From Gammaproteobacteria bacterium (GTDB lineage: Bacteria; Pseudomonadota; Gammaproteobacteria; Pseudomonadales; Pseudohongiellaceae), in assembly GCA_003514305.1 (NCBI GenBank), contig DORE01000205.1:1-22421 (forward strand): a stretch of 22,421 nucleotides of DNA, read 5' to 3'. A model generated the notes under the pieces. That model worked only from the letters and a program-made list of their open reading frames with translations. It did no database searches and was not told the origin of the DNA. How positions within the stretch are numbered: the first letter of the stretch is position 1; each line of letters begins with the position of its first letter. Below, in pieces: positions 16,313-22,421 of this stretch. A program made the translations under genes and the position numbers.

Positions 16313-18019
16313 ATGACTGGGCTGCTGGCCAAAGAGCGTATCGTTGCAGCACCCAACTACAATAGATGGCGCGTGCCAATTGCCTCTATTCTCATCCATC
16401 TTTGCATCGGATCGGTGTATGCCTGGAGCATTTACAACCCCCATCTAACGCGGATAAATGGCGTCGTCGCCAGTGCTGGAGACGACTGGAGTTTGAGTGA
16501 AGTCGTTTGGGTATTTACTGTCGCCATTGTTTTTCTTGGTCTGGCAGCGGCATTCGCTGGTAAATGGCTTGAACAAGTTGGACCGCGGATGGTCGGCGTT
16601 GTCTCTGCCTGTTGCTGGGGTGGGGGCTATCTTGTCGGAGCGGCGGGCATCATGACTCATCAACTGTGGCTGCTCTATCTGGGCTACGGTGTAATCGGCG
16701 GCTGTGGACTTGGGCTTGGCTACGTGTCTCCTGTGAGCACTCTGATTCGATGGTTTCCAGACCGGAGGGGGATGGCGGCTGGCATGGCCATCATGGGCTT
16801 CGGCGGTGGCGCCATGATTGGTGCTCCGATGAAAGAATATTTCATTCGCATGTTTTATCGTGCACCTGACTATCTCGGCGCCCAAACGCAAATTGAACTC
16901 GTGACCGAAGCCGGAAGACGATTCTCTGAGGTAAGCGGAGTTCTGCGTGAGGTAGTGATTGTTGGAGCTGTTGAAGCTCGCGATATGACTCTACCAGGCC
17001 CAGAAGGCGTTTATGTTGTCGGCAGCGGTGCCACCGGTGTCGCCGAGGCCTTCATCCTGATTGGTCTGATTTACCTGGCCGTCATGCTGATCGCAGCGTT
17101 CTCATATCGCGTTCCGCCCAAAGGTTGGCGCCCTGATGGCTGGCAAGAGCCCGATGAGGACACTCGCGACAAGCTGATCAGCACGGCCAACGTTGATATC
17201 GATCAAGCTCTGCTGACGCCTCAGTTCTATCAGCTGTGGGTTGTGTTGTGTCTCAACGTCACCGCCGGAATCGGCGTGCTCGGTGTAGCGCGCACCATGA
17301 TTACCGAAATTTTTGGCACCACCCTGCCACAAACAGTCGATGCCGCGTTTGCCGCAACCTACGTCGTCATGATCAGCGCCTTCAATATGGTGGGCCGCTT
17401 CATCTGGGCGAGCGCCTCTGATTATCTGGGGCGACGAAACACATACTGGATTTTCTTTTTGCTGGGAATCACCCTCTATCTATCTATTCCCATTACTGCG
17501 CTGCAGGTCAGTGCCAGTCCATCAATCATTTGGCTTGTGTATTTCTATGCCGCGACTATGGTTATCTTCACCATGTATGGTGGTGGATTTGCCACGATTC
17601 CTGCTTATCTTGCAGATATTTTCGGGACCCGCTACGTGGGCGGTATCCATGGACGCTTGCTGACCGCTTGGAGCACCGCCGGTGTGCTAGGACCCTTGGC
17701 AATTACATCTCTGCGGCAAGACTCACTGACTAGAGCAATTTCTGACCTAGTCGATATAATCGACCCTCAGCGCTTCGCCGAACATTTCGGCGCTCCTGTC
17801 TCGCAGCTTGACGCTCTGGTGGCGCAGAATTCGGTCACCATTGCCAGGCTGATGGAAATAGCGCCAACCGGCACCAGCGATCCCACCAGCAGCCTCTACA
17901 ACTCAACCATGATTCTCATGGCCCTGTTGTTGGGTGTCGCGCTGATCAGCAACGCACTAATGAAACCGGTCGATTCGCGCCATCACATCACAGAAGTACG
18001 TGATTGGCGTCACGAATGA
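16313..18019 (+). CDS. MFS transporter, oxalate/formate antiporter (OFA) family
   Basis: This 568-residue inner-membrane transporter has 12 predicted helices. OFA-family marks are GSVYAWSIYNPHL (33-45), GGCGLGLGYVSPVSTLIRWF (129-148) and PDRRGMAAGMAIMGFGGGA (149-167). It is longer than most OFA members (about 400-450), because of a charged insertion between helices in the first half (about 178-243) and another before the last helix (about 460-525). The substrate cannot be read from sequence; family members move oxalate, formate or other small carboxylates. The start ATG 16313 has GGGAG about 8 bases upstream. It begins 120 bases after the cytochrome gene, so it may have its own promoter or belong to the same run. 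Linkage to the SoxC-like pair hints at anion movement tied to that metabolism (inference). Confidence 0.85.
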   Translation: MTGLLAKERIVAAPNYNRWRVPIASILIHLCIGSVYAWSIYNPHLTRINGVVASAGDDWSLSEVVWVFTVAIVFLGLAAAFAGKWLEQVGPRMVGVVSACCWGGGYLVGAAGIMTHQLWLLYLGYGVIGGCGLGLGYVSPVSTLIRWFPDRRGMAAGMAIMGFGGGAMIGAPMKEYFIRMFYRAPDYLGAQTQIELVTEAGRRFSEVSGVLREVVIVGAVEARDMTLPGPEGVYVVGSGATGVAEAFILIGLIYLAVMLIAAFSYRVPPKGWRPDGWQEPDEDTRDKLISTANVDIDQALLTPQFYQLWVVLCLNVTAGIGVLGVARTMITEIFGTTLPQTVDAAFAATYVVMISAFNMVGRFIWASASDYLGRRNTYWIFFLLGITLYLSIPITALQVSASPSIIWLVYFYAATMVIFTMYGGGFATIPAYLADIFGTRYVGGIHGRLLTAWSTAGVLGPLAITSLRQDSLTRAISDLVDIIDPQRFAEHFGAPVSQLDALVAQNSVTIARLMEIAPTGTSDPTSSLYNSTMILMALLLGVALISNALMKPVDSRHHITEVRDWRHE

Positions 18020-18328
18020 CATTGCCTTTTAACTAAAATTGCCGCCTTACTTCGCAAATAGTATGCAGACTCAGAAATGTGCATCATTCATGAGCAATAC
18101 AATCACAAGACTCAGCATGAAAAACCTTGAAGAGAGTCGAGAAAGCTTTCTTAGCGAACTGTTAATCGGTCGCGAAGAATTTGCGTTTGTCGTGCTTTGA
18201 AACGTAGCTGAAATTTCACAGCGGTGCTTGTGGCCTCCAACTACTGCCGGCAAGCTTCTGGAACAGCTGCCGGTAAAAGTCAGCCCGACAAAGCCCTAAA
18301 AATTTCTATCTCGGATCTAACAGGACAG
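18020..18328. other. Convergent gap, no firm gene
   Basis: This is the space between the convergent MFS and nupC genes. It contains a 45-codon plus-strand open frame (18063-18200, listed separately). It also has an imperfect hairpin with CCGGCA and TGCCGG arms in the segment 18247-18273. That hairpin has no T-run on either side, so it cannot be called a terminator with confidence. Confidence 0.5.
18063..18200 (+). CDS. Possible small protein, 45 residues
   Basis: An ATG at 18063 opens a 45-residue frame ending TGA at 18198-18200. The middle is a charged, helix-like stretch (MKNLEESRESFLSELLIGRE) with a hydrophobic tail. No Shine-Dalgarno site is visible before the first ATG or the internal ATGs at 18090 and 18117. 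I recognise no family. It may be chance in a noncoding gap. Confidence 0.15.
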   Translation: MQTQKCASFMSNTITRLSMKNLEESRESFLSELLIGREEFAFVVL

Positions 18329-19549
18329 CTAGCCAAGCGACAGAAAAAAGGCCGCGATAGCCGCGCTCATCAGATTAGCCATAAACCCTGCCAGAACGGC
18401 GCGCAACCCTAATTTAGCGATATCTTCTCGACGGTTTGGCGCCATCATACCTATTCCTCCGAGTAAAACCCCGATCGAAGAAAAGTTCGCAAAACCGCAA
18501 AGGGCAAAGGTAACAATGGCTTGCGAACGATCGCTCATTTGCGCCATCTGATCAGTAAAGGAAACGAAAGCCACGAACTCGTTGAACACCAGTTTTTGCC
18601 CAATCAGACTTCCCGCCAACCTGGTTTCTTCCCATGGGATGCCAACGATAAAGGCCAGCGGTTGGAAAGCATAACCAAGCAGAAGCTGCAAAGAAAAACC
18701 CTCTAAGCCTACCATTCCGCCTAGCGCACCCAATAAGGTATTGACCAACGCGATTAAACCAACGAAAGCCAACACAATAGCGCCTACGTTTAAAGCCAAT
18801 GACATGCCGCTACTCGCGCCTGAAGCCGCCGCGTCTATTACGTTGACATGCCTTTCAAACTCCAGCGTGAAAACCTCCTCTTCACTCACGATTTCTTCCG
18901 CCTCGGGGATCAACAGTTTTGCCATCAAAAACCCACCCGGTGCCGCCATAAAGCTGGCTGTCAGCAGATACTGAATTTCGACGCCGAGCAGCGCGTAGCC
19001 AGCCAGCACTGAGCCCGCGACTGTAGACATACCACCAACCATAATGGCAAACAACTCGGACCGGGTCATGTTGGCAATGTAAGGGCGGACGATCAGAGGC
19101 GCTTCTGTCTGCCCAACAAAGATATTAGCAGTCGCTGACATCGATTCAGCCTTGCTCGTTTTGAGTAAGCGGTGAAGTGCCCCACCTATAGTGCGGATAA
19201 GCCAACCCATGATGCCCAAGTGATATAGTACTGAAACCAGTGAAGAGAAAAACACAATCACTGGGAGCACATGAAAGGCAAAGATGAAACCCATCTCGAA
19301 TGCGCCGATACTGCCAAAGACAAAATCGATACCATCCTGAGCGTTATTCAACACTCTGGAAACTGCGTAGGATAGTGACTCCAGAACCGCGACGCCGAAC
19401 GAAAAATAGAGCGCAACGCCTCCAAAAGCAAATTGTAGCAACAGCGCAAGACCGACGGTACGCCAGTTAATCTGATGGCGCCCGGATGAAAACAGAATTC
19501 CGAGCCCAAACAAAATACCAATTCCAAGCAGACTGATCTGGGCGCCCAT
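18329..19549 (-). CDS. nupC: Concentrative nucleoside transporter (CNT/NupC family)
   Basis: This 406-residue inner-membrane symporter brings nucleosides into the cell with H+ or Na+. CNT marks are the N-terminal nucleoside-transporter helices, the gate region LPVIVFFSSLVSVLYHLGIM (95-114), the substrate motif ESMSATANIFVGQTEAPL (135-152) followed by IVRPY, and a C-terminal domain with IPWEE and NEFVAF. Numbering is from ATG 19549-19547. The open frame extends to 19621, but that upstream part is charged and overlaps the uridine kinase gene. ATG 19549 shares one base with the kinase stop (TAATG), a classical coupling arrangement. Cotranscription with a uridine kinase suggests pyrimidine nucleosides as substrates. 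Confidence 0.92.
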   Translation of the reverse strand: MGAQISLLGIGILFGLGILFSSGRHQINWRTVGLALLLQFAFGGVALYFSFGVAVLESLSYAVSRVLNNAQDGIDFVFGSIGAFEMGFIFAFHVLPVIVFFSSLVSVLYHLGIMGWLIRTIGGALHRLLKTSKAESMSATANIFVGQTEAPLIVRPYIANMTRSELFAIMVGGMSTVAGSVLAGYALLGVEIQYLLTASFMAAPGGFLMAKLLIPEAEEIVSEEEVFTLEFERHVNVIDAAASGASSGMSLALNVGAIVLAFVGLIALVNTLLGALGGMVGLEGFSLQLLLGYAFQPLAFIVGIPWEETRLAGSLIGQKLVFNEFVAFVSFTDQMAQMSDRSQAIVTFALCGFANFSSIGVLLGGIGMMAPNRREDIAKLGLRAVLAGFMANLMSAAIAAFFLSLG

Positions 19550-20208
19550 TAGCAGCGACGCCCTTGTTCTTCGTTCGGTCTTCCTTCGTCTTTCAAATTC
19601 ATCGCTTCGATCAATTCGCACACCAGGTCAGTGACTTCGCCCTCGCCAGACAAAATCAGATTGGCATATGCCCGTGTTGGCTCAACAAACTCATAGAACA
19701 TCGGTTTAACCGTCTGCTCGAATTGCCTGACCACAGCATTGCTGCTTCGACCTCGGGTTTCAACATCACGATGTACCCTTCTCGATAGACAGACTTCAAG
19801 TGGAGTGTCAACAAATACACTCAGATCGATTTGATCACGCAGGCGACGATCGTACAGGAGTAACATTCCCTCAAGGATCAAGATGAGCGGGGGCTCAACG
19901 ATCTTACAATGACGCACTCTGGTATGCACTGCGTAATCATAGGACGGTATTTTTGCGGTTCGTCCCAATTTGAGCTGCTCCAGATGTTCGACTAAAAGAT
20001 CGTGCTCGAAGGCATCAGGATGGTCGTAGTTTACCCGCTCGCGCTCGTCCATGGGCAAGTGGTCGAGCTTGCGATAATAAGAGTCTTCGGAAATCAACCC
20101 AATCGTGCCCAGCGAGAAGTGTTCAGCCAGAGCCTGCCTAAAGGCCTTGGCCAAATAGGTTTTGCCTGACGCAGACGCGCCAGTAATAGCGATAACCTTG
20201 GTAATCAA
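19549..20208 (-). CDS. udk: Uridine kinase
   Basis: This is a 219-residue cytosolic kinase that phosphorylates uridine and cytidine to UMP and CMP. Walker A is GASASGKT (residues 10-17). Family blocks include LISEDSYYRKL (38-48), NYDHPDAFEHDLL (60-72), IPSYDYAVHTR, LILEGMLLLYD and the lid region SRRVHRDVETRGRS. Length matches Udk. The start is TTG at 20208-20206 with AGGA six bases upstream; no in-frame ATG is available. Its stop overlaps the NupC start by one base, so uptake and phosphorylation of nucleosides are coupled. The SelW-type selenoprotein gene lies 59 bases upstream on the same strand and may share the transcript. Confidence 0.94.
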   Translation of the reverse strand: MITKVIAITGASASGKTYLAKAFRQALAEHFSLGTIGLISEDSYYRKLDHLPMDERERVNYDHPDAFEHDLLVEHLEQLKLGRTAKIPSYDYAVHTRVRHCKIVEPPLILILEGMLLLYDRRLRDQIDLSVFVDTPLEVCLSRRVHRDVETRGRSSNAVVRQFEQTVKPMFYEFVEPTRAYANLILSGEGEVTDLVCELIEAMNLKDEGRPNEEQGRRC

Positions 20209-20267
20209 TTCGAATCCTGCCGGTCTGCGTCAGTTCTGGCAGAAGCAAACTGCCGGGAATGACTCAC

Positions 20268-20492
20268 TCATTTTTTACCTTTTAAAAGATCCGCTATTTC
20301 CCCAGGCTCTGGAAAGCGGTTAGTCATGGCTTTGGAAAATACGGTGCGACCGTCGAAGGTCACATCAAAAACCCCTCCGCTTCCAGCAACAAGATTCACC
20401 TGGTGATCGCCATGCTTCAAGACTTCATCGGACACACGGTCCGCCGCTGGCCTGTAGTCTCAGGCCGTGCAGTAAGTAATAACAATGTCCAT
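20268..20492 (-). CDS. selW: SelW/Rdx-family selenoprotein with in-frame TGA (Sec)
   Basis: The minus strand from ATG 20492 encodes 74 residues if the TGA at 20462-20460 is read as selenocysteine. The start is MDIVITYCTA-Sec-DYRPA, i.e. a beta strand followed by a CxxU redox motif (Cys8, Sec11), closely matching SelW (YCGAU-GYKP). Downstream of the TGA the frame keeps the family pattern GSGGVFDVTFDGRTVFSK (37-54) and a C-terminal FPEPGEIADLLKGKK, then a true stop TGA at 20270-20268. GGGGGA precedes the ATG by three bases. A SECIS-like hairpin follows the TGA. Members are small thioredoxin-fold redox proteins, many with CxxC in bacteria. No standard ORF covers this gene because of the TGA. Loss of Cys by mutation to a stop is the alternative, but the intact frame on both sides argues against it. 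It lies 59 bases upstream of udk on the same strand. Confidence 0.9.
20421..20459 (-). promoter_or_regulatory. Candidate bacterial SECIS element
   Basis: Directly after the TGA, CGGAC (20443-20439) pairs with GTCCG (20433-20429) around a five-base loop CGTGT, whose second base is the G expected in bacterial SECIS loops. The loop begins 22 bases after the TGA, within the usual 16-37. A lower stem GACT (20459-20456) with AGTC (20424-20421) may extend it. This is inferred by hand pairing, not by folding software. Confidence 0.7.
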
Positions 20493-21116
20493 GTTTCCCC
20501 CTCGTTGTACTTTCCTACCCGATGACTTTAACTTCAACTGCGACTTCAGTGATCGAGCAAAGCTCCTGCGGTAGTGCTACGATTATATCAGCTCAAACGA
20601 TCCAGATAGACACGATCACACCTCCACCCGCAATTCTCGCCACATCCCCTGCACGGGTGCTAATGCAGTTTGTCGCTGTTTCATTTTACCTCTATGTCGA
20701 AACACCAGAGATTATAGATAGCGTGCAGGCCAGCGCTACGTAAAACCTGGGGCTACGCACTGACAGCTGTGGCGAACCACTTTCCGTACCCAGGCTGGCT
20801 GCGCATGATTCGCCCTTCACGACCCTTGCATTAGCCAACAGCCGCAGCTTTCATCAACTGTCCGACATCAATTCCGCCATTGTGATTAAGATACAAGAGA
20901 TCAACTTCTCGCGACTAACAGCAGCAAATGATGGGGACGCGACTGATGTAGGGTTCCTTTTTGAGATTATGGTGCACGTGGGTTCTGAAACCTCTGGCCC
21001 AGAAGGTGTCGCAATTTACGCAATTTTTCCCTCTTCATGCTTGATTCGAGGCGTTACGGGGCAGAGCACCATCTTTTATTTCGTGATGCAAGCAAGCTCA
21101 ATGACGCAGCTCCAAA
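20493..21116. other. 624-base gap between astB and selW
   Basis: No confident gene is seen. Both strands have short open stretches without ribosome binding sites: a plus-strand frame 20522-20743, then the same frame open again from 20744 to 21229, and on the minus strand fragments interrupted by stops. The best protein-like segment is the plus-strand frame from 20882 (listed as a possible Imm8-like remnant). The promoter of the selW-udk-nupC unit should lie near 20500-20560. Confidence 0.5.
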
Positions 21117-21120
21117 TTAA
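20882..21120 (+). pseudogene. Possible Imm8-like immunity protein remnant
   Basis: From a GTG at 20882 the plus strand reads MIKIQEINF, then DVGFLFEIMVHVGSE and PEGVAIYAIFPSSCL. This follows the pattern of the Imm8 immunity family as I know it (Phe-x-Phe strand, a vG turn, a Glu followed by alternating hydrophobics, then Pro-x-x-W-L). The annotated frame then runs on into the antisense of astB (to 21229). A minus-one shift near GGGG at 21057-21061 instead gives GAEHHLLFRDAS, resembling the family's next block, and a TAA at 21118-21120 meeting the astB stop. There is no ribosome binding site and no toxin gene nearby. Low confidence; it could be chance. Confidence 0.28.
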
Positions 21121-22421
21121 AACCGCTGAAAGTCGTATACCGAGCCTATTTGAAGCAACTGAGTCAGTTCGTCCAGAGCAGTTCGGCATTCGTCAAGTAA
21201 ATTGGGATCCCCGAGATCAGACATTGTGAGACGATCACGGTAGTGAATTCCTATCCAGTTACGCAGCTGCCGATAAAGTGGAGCATCCAACAATACATCG
21301 GCATCTGTTGCGGCAATCTGCTGCTCACTCATAACAACCCGCAGCCGAAGACAAGCAGGTCCGCCCCCATTGTTCATACTCTGACGTAAATCAAAGAATT
21401 GCACTTTATCGATCAGCGGAGACTCGGATTCCAGCGCTCTCAGATACTCATGCACTGAAGGCACTTCTAAACATTCCCTCGGAACGATCAGGAGCGCTCC
21501 CTTTTGATCAGGGACAGAGAGCAACTGAGAATTGAAGAGGTAGGAACGAACGGCATCCTCCAGAGAGACGACCGCAGTCGGCACTTTAATAACCTGCAAT
21601 TCCGAGCCAAGCCCATCACTGAGCTGACTGTAGACTGATTGGGTGTCTGCAAACGCTAGTTCGTGATGGAACAAGAGTTCATGATTGCCGACTGCGATGA
21701 CGTCGTTGTGGAAGACGCCCTGATCGATGGCATACGGATTCTGCCGGGCAAACACGACTTTTTGAGGATTAAGACCGTGACTGCGGGCAATTGCTTGACT
21801 CGCAGGAAGTGTCTGACGCGCAGGATATTTTTTGGGGCCAGCGGTGTTATCCATCAGGTCGTCACCGTAAACAAACAACGCCACGCCCGACTGGGAGTAA
21901 GCTTTACATAAACGGGTGTGGTTGGCCGCACCTTCATCAGAGAAACTTGAAGATGCAGGTAAGGGCTCATGATGTACGAAACTGTCGGCACTGAATATCG
22001 CTTTGAGTATCCGACCAGTGGTTGGTGGCTCGATGGAGCGATGAAACATGGATGTTAAATTTGCCGGTGTGATGTGGGTTTTGCCATCGGCTGTGTCAGC
22101 ATAGGGGGAGACAGTGCAAGCGTTCGCTACCCACATACTGGAGGCAGAGCTCACTGCCGCCAGCAAATGCGTTGCCCGCCGAGCGCTTTGGCGGATGACT
22201 TCGGGGTCTGACCCGGAAAATCCGAGTTTCCTAAGCGTGTGGATATGCGGACGCTCCTGAGGTGGAATGACACCCTGGTTGAAACCCATCTGCTGCAGTG
22301 CCCAAGCTTTCTCAAGCCCCTGCAATGCTGCCTGCTTTGGTGAGGCAACTCGCCCTCCGTGCTCGATTGATGCAACATTTCCAAAAGACAATCCCGCATA
22401 GTTATGAGTTGGGCCCACAAT
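21117..22421 (-). CDS. astB: N-succinylarginine dihydrolase, 5' end outside the window
   Basis: AstB performs the second step of the arginine succinyltransferase (AST) pathway, converting N2-succinylarginine to succinylornithine, ammonia and CO2 in the cytoplasm. The 434 visible residues run from IVGPTHNYAGLSFGN to the stop. Compared with E. coli AstB (GLVGLTHHYAG) about 11 N-terminal residues lie beyond the window, so the GTG at 22418 is an internal Val, not the start. Catalytic residues are visible: Glu163 in SDEGAANH, His238 in GVFHNDVIAVGN and Cys357 in NNGGGPACLRLR, equivalent to Glu174, His248 and Cys365. Other AST genes (astC, astA, astD, astE) would be expected upstream, outside. No terminator is evident after its stop. 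Confidence 0.94.
   Translation of the reverse strand: MVGPTHNYAGLSFGNVASIEHGGRVASPKQAALQGLEKAWALQQMGFNQGVIPPQERPHIHTLRKLGFSGSDPEVIRQSARRATHLLAAVSSASSMWVANACTVSPYADTADGKTHITPANLTSMFHRSIEPPTTGRILKAIFSADSFVHHEPLPASSSFSDEGAANHTRLCKAYSQSGVALFVYGDDLMDNTAGPKKYPARQTLPASQAIARSHGLNPQKVVFARQNPYAIDQGVFHNDVIAVGNHELLFHHELAFADTQSVYSQLSDGLGSELQVIKVPTAVVSLEDAVRSYLFNSQLLSVPDQKGALLIVPRECLEVPSVHEYLRALESESPLIDKVQFFDLRQSMNNGGGPACLRLRVVMSEQQIAATDADVLLDAPLYRQLRNWIGIHYRDRLTMSDLGDPNLLDECRTALDELTQLLQIGSVYDFQRF

Noticed and set aside
18247..18273. CCGGCA/TGCCGG hairpin as a bidirectional terminator
   Set aside because: There is no T-run on either strand and the stem has a bulge.
19550..19621. N-terminal extension of NupC to 19621
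   Set aside because: The added residues are almost all charged and overlap the uridine kinase gene; the TAATG overlap gives a better start at 19549.
20515..20690. Minus-strand frame upstream of selW with an internal TGA (ending EVAVEVKVIG), considered as a second selenoprotein
   Set aside because: There is no Cys-x-x-TGA or other redox context, no start with a ribosome binding site and no family match; it mirrors an open frame on the plus strand.
20522..20743. Plus-strand 73-codon frame
   Set aside because: There is no ribosome binding site, no recognisable domain and a low-complexity Ser/Thr/Ile composition.
20839..20905. Minus-strand peptide resembling an EF-hand (YLNHNGGIDVGQLM)
   Set aside because: The frame is bounded by nearby stops on both sides and is too short to support a domain.

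Overview
The window looks like part of a chromosome from a heterotrophic, probably marine, gammaproteobacterium. This is inferred from gene content only: a cobalamin-riboswitch-controlled TonB receptor, an AstB arginine-catabolism enzyme, a CNT nucleoside transporter, PhyH, a prolyl oligopeptidase and SoxC-like genes, at middling GC. No rRNA, complete tRNA, CRISPR array, IS element or prophage gene was recognised. The genes form short operons on both strands with almost no intergenic waste, except in three gaps (11280-11939, 18020-18328, 20493-21116).

Layout, left to right. A minus-strand operon (2450 to 1) encodes a secreted esterase, a phytanoyl-CoA-dioxygenase-family protein and a ModF-like ABC ATPase cut by the window edge. 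A secreted NTF2-like protein follows (2555-3082, +), convergent with a thiolase-like protein that lacks the nucleophilic cysteine (3124-4695, -). An AT-rich divergent pair encodes two secreted phosphatases: a class B/P4-type acid phosphatase (-) and a SurE nucleotidase carrying a signal peptide (+). A BtuB-like TonB-dependent receptor (-) is preceded by a clear cobalamin riboswitch with a hairpin that can mask its ribosome binding site. A lipoprotein prolyl oligopeptidase (+) is followed by a 660-base gap with inverted repeats, then a GST-fold protein lacking the usual cysteine. Next comes a plus-strand run: a histidine-rich TPR protein, a SoxC-like molybdopterin sulfite/sulfur dehydrogenase, its overlapping c-type cytochrome, and an OFA-family MFS transporter.

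The right end is on the minus strand: astB (5' end outside the window), a 624-base gap with a possible Imm8-like remnant on the plus strand, then selW-udk-nupC. The most notable item is at 20268-20492. It is a complete 74-residue SelW/Rdx-family gene with an in-frame TGA at the second redox position of CxxU (Cys-Thr-Ala-Sec), followed at the expected distance by a bacterial-SECIS-like hairpin. Ordinary ORF calling misses it. The organism should therefore make selenocysteine (selA, selB, selC and selD elsewhere).

Functional threads: extracellular nucleotide dephosphorylation (acid phosphatase, SurE), nucleoside uptake (NupC) and phosphorylation (Udk) could form a nucleoside-salvage route; vitamin B12 scavenging is riboswitch-controlled; periplasmic sulfite or sulfur oxidation would run through SoxC-like protein to cytochrome c. 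Several starts were moved from the longest open frame (acid phosphatase, cytochrome c, NupC), using ribosome binding sites and translational coupling.
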